A DNA stretch of 37,223 nt from Streptomyces sp. SM11 (lineage in GTDB: Bacteria; Actinomycetota; Actinomycetes; Streptomycetales; Streptomycetaceae): NCBI RefSeq assembly GCF_002910905.1, contig NZ_NEUE01000276.1:1-37223 (forward strand), read 5' to 3'. The notes beneath the pieces were generated by a model, which was not told the origin of the DNA, did no database searches, and saw nothing but the letters and a program-made list of their open reading frames with translations. The translations under genes were made by a program, and so were the position numbers. Numbering within the stretch: position 1 is the stretch's first letter; the number at the start of each line of letters is the position of its first letter. Positions 31,478 through 37,223 of this stretch are shown in pieces.

Positions 31478-32326
31478 ATGACCCTCTCCCCGCCGTTCAC
31501 CGGTGCCGCGACGTCCCCCGTGACCGCCGCGTACGCCCGCCTGACCGAGGTGTTCCCCGGCCTGCGGGCCGACGTGCTCGACGGCGACGCCGTCGCCCCG
31601 TCCGGCGCGGGCTGGGTCGGCGCGGCCGAGCTGGCGGCCGGCGGTGCCGCGGTGGACGCCTTCCTCGCCTGGGACAACGCCCAGGTTCTGCGCGACTACG
31701 GCCGGCAGGCCCGCCCGGACGTGGTGGCGAGCTTCGGTCTGCACCGGTACGCCTGGCCCGCCTGTCTGCTGGTGACGGTGCCCTGGTTCCTGCAGCGCAG
31801 GGTGGTGCGGATCCCGGTCGAGGACGTGGCCTTCCAGCGGGCGCTCGGGCACCTGACGGTACGGGTCCGGGAATTCGCCTGCCTGCCGGACGACCCGGCC
31901 GCCGCCCTGCCCGGGGCCCGGGTCGTCGCGGACGAGGCCGCGCTGCGGGCCGAGGTCCTGGCCTCCCTGACCGAGCACCTCGGTCCGGTACTGGAGGGCT
32001 TCGGGCCGCGCATGCGGCGCGGGAAGCGGGCCCTGTGGGGGATGGCGACGGACGAGATCGTCGAGGGCCTCTGGTACATCGCGCATCTGCTGGGCGAGGA
32101 GCGCCGGGCGATGGCCGAACTGGAGCTGCTGCTCCCCGGCACGGCGAAGCCGTACGTCGGCACCGCGGGCTTCCGCGAGCTGACCGGCCCCGAGGGCCAG
32201 TCGCTGCCGACCCGGGACCGGGCGAGCTGCTGTCTCTTCTACACCCTGCGCCCCGAGGACACCTGTGTGACCTGCCCGCGTACCTGTGACGCGGACCGGG
32301 TGCGGAAGCTCGCGGCAGCTTCCTGA
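31478..32326 (+). CDS. FhuF-type ferric siderophore reductase, [2Fe-2S] protein
   Basis: 282 residues from ATG 31478, which has GGTGG about 8 bases upstream (GTG 31466 is an in-frame alternative). The C-terminus carries the FhuF signature: Cys251-Cys252, ten residues, Cys263, two residues, Cys266 (SCCLFYTLRPEDTCVTCPRT). This atypical cluster reduces iron(III) in imported ferric siderophores so that the metal is released in the cytoplasm. The middle shows the FhuF-like helical domain (GLHRYAWPACLLVTVPWFLQ, GMATDEIVEGLWYIAHLLGE). The perfect iron box upstream supports an iron-acquisition role. No siderophore synthesis or ABC transporter genes are nearby, so it stands alone. Confidence 0.88.
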   Translation: MTLSPPFTGAATSPVTAAYARLTEVFPGLRADVLDGDAVAPSGAGWVGAAELAAGGAAVDAFLAWDNAQVLRDYGRQARPDVVASFGLHRYAWPACLLVTVPWFLQRRVVRIPVEDVAFQRALGHLTVRVREFACLPDDPAAALPGARVVADEAALRAEVLASLTEHLGPVLEGFGPRMRRGKRALWGMATDEIVEGLWYIAHLLGEERRAMAELELLLPGTAKPYVGTAGFRELTGPEGQSLPTRDRASCCLFYTLRPEDTCVTCPRTCDADRVRKLAAAS

Positions 32327-32518
32327 TCCACACCGCCCGTCCGAATGACGTGGAATCGAACACAACTCGGGACGTCCGAATGACCGTTCGGGAATATTCC
32401 ACCCATCGATAGCCTCTCCCACCCCCATGGCGTGCTCTTGTCCCGAAACCACCGGAGCGGGACGGGAATTCCGTCACGATGGCGCACGAAACGCCCTACG
32501 TGACGCAAGGGACCGCGC
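32327..32518. promoter_or_regulatory. Upstream region of the DUF2637 gene with nested repeats
   Basis: CGTCCGAATGAC occurs twice (32338-32349 and 32373-32384, 35 bases apart). GTGGAAT (32350-32356) is mirrored by ATTCCAC (32396-32402), and GGAATATTCC (32391-32400) is a perfect 10-bp palindrome. TAGCCT at 32410-32415 could be a -10. The pattern suggests a multi-site operator. Confidence 0.5.
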
Positions 32519-33619
32519 ATGAGACTGACCGACATATCGCTTGACTGGCTGCTTCCGGGCGCCGTACTGCTCGTGGGGGTCATGGCGGCGGTGACGGTGG
32601 TCGCACGCGGCAAGCGTGCCGCCGGCAAGGCCGCGGCCGACGACTCCTGGGAACGCAGCGAGGACCGCCGCAGACGCAAGGAAGCGCTCTACGCCACCGC
32701 CTCGTACGTCCTGCTGTTCTGCTGCGCGGCGGTCGCCGCCGCGCTCTCCTTCCACGGGCTCGTCGGCTTCGGCCGGCAGAACCTGAACCTCACCGGAGGC
32801 TGGGAGTATCTGGTCCCGTTCGGACTGGACGGCGCCGCGATGTTCTGTTCCGTGCTGGCCGTGCGGGAGGCGAGCCACGGAGACGCGGCTCTCGGCTCCC
32901 GGCTGCTGGTGTGGACGTTCGCCGGGGCCGCCGCCTGGTTCAACTGGGTGCACGCCCCCCGGGGCATGGACCACGCGGGTGCTCCGCACTTCTTCGCGGG
33001 GATGTCCCTCTCGGCCGCGGTGCTCTTCGACCGGGCGCTGAAGCAGACCCGGCGCGCCGCGCTGCGTGAACAGGGCCTGGTGCCCCGTCCGTTGCCGCAG
33101 ATCCGGATCGTCCGCTGGTTGCGGGCGCCCCGGGAGACCTTCGGCGCCTGGTCGCTGATGCTCCTGGAGGGCGTCCGCACCCTGGACGAGGCGGTGGACG
33201 AGGTGCGGGAGGACCGCAAGGAGCGCGAGCAGGACCGGATGCGCCGACGTGACCAGGAGAAGCTGGACCGGGCCCGCATCAAGGCCCTGAACCGGCAGAA
33301 CCGGGTCTGGGGACGCGGCGGCCAGGGCGGGCAGCAGGTGGACGTGCCCGCGCTCACCCCGGCTTCGGGCGGCGCGCCGGCCGTCGCGGAGCCCGCCATA
33401 GCAGAGCCGGGTCAGCTGCCTCTGCGGCCCCGGCCATCCCTGCAAGCCGTCGGCCCGAAGCAGGCGGCGGACGGTTCGAGCCCGAAGAGCCTGGACGCCG
33501 CGAACCAGGGAGCTGACTCGCGGACCGTCGACCTCACGGCCGAGGACGACACCCAGACACTCCCCCGGCTCGACTCGCTGGAACAGAAACTGAAGGATCT
33601 GGAGCAACAGTTCGGCTGA
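32519..33619 (+). CDS. DUF2637 membrane protein with coiled-coil tail
   Basis: 366 residues. ATG 32519 has AAGGGA 7 bases upstream. Hydrophobic segments are at about 11-29, 58-80, 95-115, 126-143 and 155-172, with the DUF2637-type core (GRQNLNLTGGWEYLVPFGLD, AAAWFNWVHAPRGMDHAGAP). A highly charged stretch at about 220-262 (DEVREDRKEREQDRMRRRDQ) and the C-terminal LDSLEQKLKDLEQQFG look like coiled coils, separated by a Pro/Ala/Gln-rich linker. DUF2637 proteins occur in actinomycete chromosomes and plasmids, where some neighbour transfer and spread genes; their function is not established. No transfer, replication or integrase gene is present here. Converges on the HATPase gene. Confidence 0.8.
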   Translation: MRLTDISLDWLLPGAVLLVGVMAAVTVVARGKRAAGKAAADDSWERSEDRRRRKEALYATASYVLLFCCAAVAAALSFHGLVGFGRQNLNLTGGWEYLVPFGLDGAAMFCSVLAVREASHGDAALGSRLLVWTFAGAAAWFNWVHAPRGMDHAGAPHFFAGMSLSAAVLFDRALKQTRRAALREQGLVPRPLPQIRIVRWLRAPRETFGAWSLMLLEGVRTLDEAVDEVREDRKEREQDRMRRRDQEKLDRARIKALNRQNRVWGRGGQGGQQVDVPALTPASGGAPAVAEPAIAEPGQLPLRPRPSLQAVGPKQAADGSSPKSLDAANQGADSRTVDLTAEDDTQTLPRLDSLEQKLKDLEQQFG

Positions 33620-33629
33620 TCGGGCCTGG

Positions 33630-33659
33630 CGGCGGAGAGCCCCTCAGGGTCTTCCGCCG
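33630..33659. terminator. Hairpin between convergent DUF2637 and HATPase genes
   Basis: CGGCGGAGA (33630-33638) pairs with TCTTCCGCCG (33650-33659) with one bulge and an 11-base loop. It spans the 24-base gap and the HATPase stop codon; likely shared terminator. Confidence 0.5.
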
Positions 33660-34123
33660 TGCAGCTCGAACCAGACGACCTTGCCCAGGGCCTGTACCTC
33701 CACGCCCCAGGCGTCGGCCAGACTTTGGACCAGGATCAGGCCCCTGCCGTGCGTACCGTCGTCGGCGTTCGGTACGTACGGCGCGGGCAGGTCGTCCGAA
33801 GCGAAGTCCTGGACCTCCACCCGCAGTCGGGCGTGTGTCGCCGTGGCGGTGACCACGGCCCCGTGCCGGGTGTGGATGAGGGCGTTGGTCACCAGTTCAG
33901 TCACCAGCAGCTCCGCCGCCTCGGTCTGCTCCTGGCCGGAGCGATGTCGGAGGAACTCCCGTAGGTCCCGCCGCACTTCCCCCACCGCCGAGCGTTCGGC
34001 GTGACCCACTTTCCGGCGCATCCGGGCCGACGGTGTTGGCTCACCCGGTCTCCGTCCCCGGGGGCCGCGCCCCTCGACGACCGCGGTCCTGCTCTGACGC
34101 TTCGCCATTTCCCCCGCCCGCAC
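33644..34123 (-). CDS. HATPase_c anti-sigma-factor-like protein (RsbW/SpoIIAB-like)
   Basis: 159 residues. A GHKL-type ATP-binding domain covers about 45-155: N box ELLVTELVTNALIHT, a G1-like VEVQDFASDDLPAP and G2 box THGRGLILVQSLADAWGV. Such short stand-alone domains are abundant in streptomycetes and act as serine kinases or anti-sigma factors in partner-switching systems. The first ~40 residues are basic and unrelated. GTG 34121-34123 has GGAGG 10 bases upstream; ATG 34108 is a possible internal start. No sigma factor or anti-anti-sigma gene is adjacent, so the partner is unknown. Confidence 0.82.
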   Translation of the reverse strand: MRAGEMAKRQSRTAVVEGRGPRGRRPGEPTPSARMRRKVGHAERSAVGEVRRDLREFLRHRSGQEQTEAAELLVTELVTNALIHTRHGAVVTATATHARLRVEVQDFASDDLPAPYVPNADDGTHGRGLILVQSLADAWGVEVQALGKVVWFELHGGRP

Positions 34124-34532
34124 TGTGAACCGGCCTCCTCCGATCAGACTGCCCGTCGAACAGCCTCACGGGAGGCATGCCCCTGTACGCACACGGTCAC
34201 GCTTGCCGGCGCATCAATAGGTGAACGGTCAGGAGCGGCGAGGGGCGCACGGAACATCCCACCCGCGCACGCCATCACCAGATGGGCGCAGCATTGGTTG
34301 ACATCCCGCGAAAGCCACCGCCTTGGCGTTGACGGCCCATCTTCTACGCGCGCCATCATGATGGTGTGCGCATCCCCCACGCGTCATCCGGCTCGGCGGC
34401 ACAGCCGCCCCGCTGCCCGTACTCCTCGCCGCCGGCACGGTCTGGGCCCAGGCCGCGCCCCCGGCCTCCGCCCCCACCGCCCCAGGCCCACGACACGCTC
34501 GATCCTGACGGAGCGGACGTGGCGCCGGACAC
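34124..34532. other. Gene-poor stretch, possible remnant of an exported protein
   Basis: 409 bases without a supported gene. On the plus strand from about 34386 a frame reads RLGGTAAPLPVLLAAGTVWA followed by QAAPPASAPTAPGPRHARS and a stop, which looks like the hydrophobic core and cleavage region of a signal peptide. No clear start or mature domain was seen, so it may be a relic or chance. Confidence 0.3.
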
Positions 34533-36275
34533 TCAAGGACGCGGCACGTTACGCAGGTTGGAGCGGGCCATCTGGAGCATCCGGCCCACTCCGCCGTCGA
34601 GCACGATCTTGCTGGCGGAGAGCGCGAAACCGGTGACCATGTCGGCGCTGATCTTCGGCGGGATGGACAGCGCGTTCGGGTCGGTGACCACGTCGACGAG
34701 CGCGGGGCCCTTGTACTTGAACGCGTCCTTGAGCGCGCCCTGCAACTGCTTGGGCTTCTCCACACGCACACCGTAGGCGCCGGCCGCGCGGGCGATCGCG
34801 GCGAAGTCCGGGTTCTTGTTGGTCGTTCCGTACGACGGAAGACCGGCCACGAGCATCTCCAACTCCACCATGCCGAGCGAGGAGTTGTTGAACAGGACCA
34901 CCTTCACCGGCAGGTCGTACTGGACCAGGGTGAGGAAGTCGCCCATCAGCATGGCGAATCCGCCGTCGCCGGACATCGCGACGACCTGCCGGTCCAGGTC
35001 GGTGAACTGAGCGCCGATCGCCTGCGGCAGGGCGTTGGCCATCGAGCCGTGGCTGAACGAGCCGATCACCCGGCGCCTGCCGTTGGGCGTCAGATAGCGG
35101 GCGGCCCACACGTTGTTCATTCCGGTGTCGACGGTGAACACGGCGTCCTCGTCGGCCATCTCGTCCAGCACGGAGGCCACGTACTCGGGGTGGATCGGGA
35201 CGTGCTTCTCGACCTTGCGGGTGTAGGCCTTGACCACACCCTCCAGGGCGTTCGCGTGCTTCTTCAGCATCCGGTCGAGGAACTTCCGGTCGGACTTGGG
35301 CTTCACCCGGGGCGTCAGACAGCGCAGGGTCTCGCGCACATCGCCCCAGACCGCGAGGTCGAGCTTGGAGCGGCGGCCGAGGCGCTCGGGGCGCACATCG
35401 ACCTGGACGATCTTCACATCGTCCGGGAGGAAGGCGTTGTACGGGAAATCCGTGCCGAGCAGGATGAGGAGGTCGCACTCGTGCGTCGCCTCGTACGCGG
35501 CGCCGTAGCCGAGCAGCCCGCTCATCCCGACGTCGTACGGATTGTCGTACTGGATCCATTCCTTGCCGCGCAGCGCGTGCCCGACCGGGGACTTGATCTT
35601 CTCGGCGAACTCCATGACCTCGGCGTGTGCCCCGGCCGTACCGCTGCCGCAGAACAGCGTCACCCGTTTGGCCTCGTCCACCATGCGGCAGAGCTTGTCG
35701 ATCTCGTCGTCACCGGGCCGTACGGTCGGCCGCGTGGTGACGAGGGCGTGCTCGATGGACTTCTCGGGGGCGGGCTTGGAGGCGATATCGCCCGGCATGG
35801 TGACGACGCTGACGCCGCCGCGCCCGATGGCGTGCTGGATCGCCGTCTGGAGCAGCCTCGGCATCTGCTCCGGGTTGGAGATCATCTCGTTGTAGTGGCT
35901 GCACTCCTGGAACAGCAGCTCCGGATGGGTCTCCTGGAAGTAGCCGAGGCCGATCTCGCTGGAGGGGATGTGCGAGGCGAGGGCCAGCACCGGGGCCATG
36001 GAGCGGTGCGCGTCGTACAGGCCGTTGATCAGGTGCAGGTTGCCCGGCCCGCAGGAGCCGGCGCAGGCCGCGAGCGAGCCGGTGACCTGCGCCTCCGCTC
36101 CGGCGGCGAAAGCAGCGGTCTCCTCGTGCCGGACGTGGATCCAGTCGATGGCCGAGTTACGCCGGATGGCGTCCACGACGGGGTTCAGGCTGTCGCCGAC
36201 GACGCCGTACAGGCGTTTGACGCCTGCCCTGGCGAGGATGTCGACGAACTGCTCCGCCACGTTCTGCTTGGCCAT
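34533..36275 (-). CDS. poxB: Pyruvate dehydrogenase (quinone)/pyruvate oxidase, PoxB type
   Basis: 580 residues, a ThDP- and FAD-dependent enzyme that oxidises pyruvate to acetate and CO2, passing electrons to quinone at the membrane. The N-terminal ThDP domain has VVGDSLNPVVDAIRRN and the activating glutamate in HVRHEETAAFAAGAEA. The middle FAD domain shows CGSGTAGAHAEVMEF and LLGTDFPYNAFLP. The C-terminal ThDP motif begins MSGDGGFAMLMGDF and ends VVLFNN. Length and order match PoxB rather than acetolactate synthase. ATG 36273-36275 has GGAAGGG upstream, with a 12-base palindrome between them. It is likely monocistronic. Confidence 0.9.
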   Translation of the reverse strand: MAKQNVAEQFVDILARAGVKRLYGVVGDSLNPVVDAIRRNSAIDWIHVRHEETAAFAAGAEAQVTGSLAACAGSCGPGNLHLINGLYDAHRSMAPVLALASHIPSSEIGLGYFQETHPELLFQECSHYNEMISNPEQMPRLLQTAIQHAIGRGGVSVVTMPGDIASKPAPEKSIEHALVTTRPTVRPGDDEIDKLCRMVDEAKRVTLFCGSGTAGAHAEVMEFAEKIKSPVGHALRGKEWIQYDNPYDVGMSGLLGYGAAYEATHECDLLILLGTDFPYNAFLPDDVKIVQVDVRPERLGRRSKLDLAVWGDVRETLRCLTPRVKPKSDRKFLDRMLKKHANALEGVVKAYTRKVEKHVPIHPEYVASVLDEMADEDAVFTVDTGMNNVWAARYLTPNGRRRVIGSFSHGSMANALPQAIGAQFTDLDRQVVAMSGDGGFAMLMGDFLTLVQYDLPVKVVLFNNSSLGMVELEMLVAGLPSYGTTNKNPDFAAIARAAGAYGVRVEKPKQLQGALKDAFKYKGPALVDVVTDPNALSIPPKISADMVTGFALSASKIVLDGGVGRMLQMARSNLRNVPRP

Positions 36276-36287
36276 GGGTGCGCACCC
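36276..36287. promoter_or_regulatory. Palindrome GGGTGCGCACCC next to the poxB start codon
   Basis: This perfect 12-base palindrome lies directly against the ATG and overlaps the last bases of the ribosome-binding site. It could be an operator, or fold in the mRNA and limit ribosome access. Confidence 0.35.
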
Positions 36288-36385
36288 TTCCTGCCCGTGC
36301 TCCGTGCACTTCGGTTGTCCGGAGACCGGAGCCCGAAACACCGTTTCGCCGGGCCCCGGCATCCATCAACCCATGGCGTGCGCGG

Positions 36386-37223
36386 TTACGCCTCCCAGAC
36401 GGCTGCGCAGGTGCGGTCGTCGGCGTACCCCTTGATCCGGAGCTGGGTGTCGGCGAGGAAGGCGGGCAGACCGGGCGGCCCGGCACTCCCCCAGCGCTCG
36501 GCGAGCTCGCCGGGCAGTGCCGGTTCGCCGCGCATCGGCTCGGCGAGACCGTTGCCGCACAGCATCAGTGTGTCGCCGGGTCGCGCCACGGAGGCCCGGA
36601 AGCGGAAGGGCTCGGCGGGCGGCTGTGCGGTTCCCTCGATGCGCGGGGACGGCGGCGCGGTGATCTGGAGGTCCATGGTCAGCCGGTCCCCGTCCGGGCC
36701 CTCCTCCTGCTCGTCGCCCGGCTGCGGGCCGCCGCTCTCCGGGATGACGGGCTCCAGGTCCTGCCAGAGTCCGTCGCGGAGACGGAAGAGGCCGCCGCTG
36801 CCGACGCCGAAGAAGACCCGGGTGCGGCAGTCGGGGTCGGCGGACAGCAGGAGGCAGCGGAGGCTCGCGGTGTACGCGTCCGGTTCGACGCCGAGTTCGG
36901 CGGCGCGGGCGCGCAGCTTGCCGTACGTACGGTCGGTGAGCCGGTGCAGCCCGGACTTCAGGTCGCCCCGGCGGCCCGCTCTTATGTCCTCGGAGAGCCG
37001 GACGTGGCTGCGGGCGACGGCCCCGCCGATCCAGCGGCAGGCGTCGGCCGCGGCGAGGTGCGCCGCTTCGCCCGCCCGCCTGCCGCCGGCCACGGCGACG
37101 AGGACGAGGGCGCTCTCGGCGGCCCCGAAGCGGGCGGTGAGCAGCCCGTCGCGCCGGGGCTCGCCCCGGAAGCGGGCGGAGTCGCCGCGTACGGAGACTG
37201 CGCGCAGGGTGTACGTCCCGTAC
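36386..37223 (-). CDS. PP2C-like protein phosphatase domain protein, 5' end outside window
   Basis: The minus-strand frame enters from the right edge (reading YTLRAVSVRGDSARFRGEPR) and ends at TAA 36386-36388, giving about 278 residues here. It resembles streptomycete PP2C_2-type proteins: RGDLKSGLHRLTDRTYGKLR, RVFFGVGSGGLFRLRDGLWQ, VARPGDTLMLCGNGLAEPMR, and KGYADDRTCAAVWEA, where DDRT is the C-terminal metal-site Asp of PP2C enzymes. The usual N-terminal DG metal motif is not evident in the visible part (VLVAVAGG takes its place), so catalytic competence is uncertain. A 30-residue acidic insert lies in the middle (EPVIPESGGPQPGDEQEEG). Neighbouring genes to the right are not visible. Confidence 0.7.
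   Translation of the reverse strand, partial: YGTYTLRAVSVRGDSARFRGEPRRDGLLTARFGAAESALVLVAVAGGRRAGEAAHLAAADACRWIGGAVARSHVRLSEDIRAGRRGDLKSGLHRLTDRTYGKLRARAAELGVEPDAYTASLRCLLLSADPDCRTRVFFGVGSGGLFRLRDGLWQDLEPVIPESGGPQPGDEQEEGPDGDRLTMDLQITAPPSPRIEGTAQPPAEPFRFRASVARPGDTLMLCGNGLAEPMRGEPALPGELAERWGSAGPPGLPAFLADTQLRIKGYADDRTCAAVWEA

Noticed and set aside
32519..33619. Integrated plasmid or conjugative element signalled by the DUF2637 gene
   Set aside because: No integrase, replication, transfer gene, tRNA or attachment repeat lies nearby.

Overview
The window is high-GC chromosomal DNA whose gene content, start codons (many GTG), ribosome-binding sites and families (PucR, DUF2637, HATPase anti-sigma-like proteins, DmdR/DtxR-type iron box) point to a Streptomyces or a close relative. 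It carries about 23 intact or edge-cut genes, several gene remnants, one truncated insertion sequence, and a set of hairpins and promoter-like sites. Species cannot be determined from the sequence.

Layout. 1-1000: 3' part of an IS3-family insertion sequence, fused at about position 1000 to the first ~130 codons of a broken fadD-like acyl-CoA ligase. 1401-3095: a complete acyl-CoA synthetase translationally coupled to that remnant, with a divergent LuxR-type regulator (3226-4068). 4193-7001: a beta-helix lyase remnant, a glutathionyl-hydroquinone reductase-like enzyme and an MFS drug exporter, the last two overlapping by 4 bases. 7232-8214: a GH5 cellulase split by a one-base frameshift. 8425-10842: a secreted lamin-tail/EEP nuclease. 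10873-13290: an ACP / ketosynthase / alpha-beta hydrolase trio preceded by a G-rich hexamer repeat. 13662-14805: an F420-type reductase remnant and a nitroreductase. 15048-16598: a secreted peptidoglycan hydrolase that seems to carry both a transglycosylase-like and an amidase domain. 16758-20529: a large S8 protease gene broken by at least one frameshift and one amber codon.

20634-29569 is a coherent purine catabolism block: XdhC maturation factor and NCS2 purine permease in one operon, a three-subunit molybdenum hydroxylase (xanthine dehydrogenase type) in a second, and a divergent PucR regulator. The permease would import the purine, the dehydrogenase would oxidise it, XdhC would mature the molybdenum cofactor, and PucR would control expression. 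An exact 11-base tandem repeat lies in the divergent control region.

29727-37223 holds a TPR-like protein of unknown role, a GntR/FCD regulator divergent from a FhuF-type siderophore-iron reductase with a clear iron box, a DUF2637 membrane protein facing an anti-sigma-like ATPase, a pyruvate oxidase (PoxB type), and a PP2C-like phosphatase cut by the right edge.

No tRNA, rRNA, CRISPR array, prophage or replication origin was seen. The most distinctive items are the ACP/ketosynthase/hydrolase trio with its G-quadruplex-prone leader, the iron-box/GntR divergent promoter, the control region of the xanthine dehydrogenase operon, and the concentration of damaged secreted hydrolases (lyase, GH5, S8 protease).
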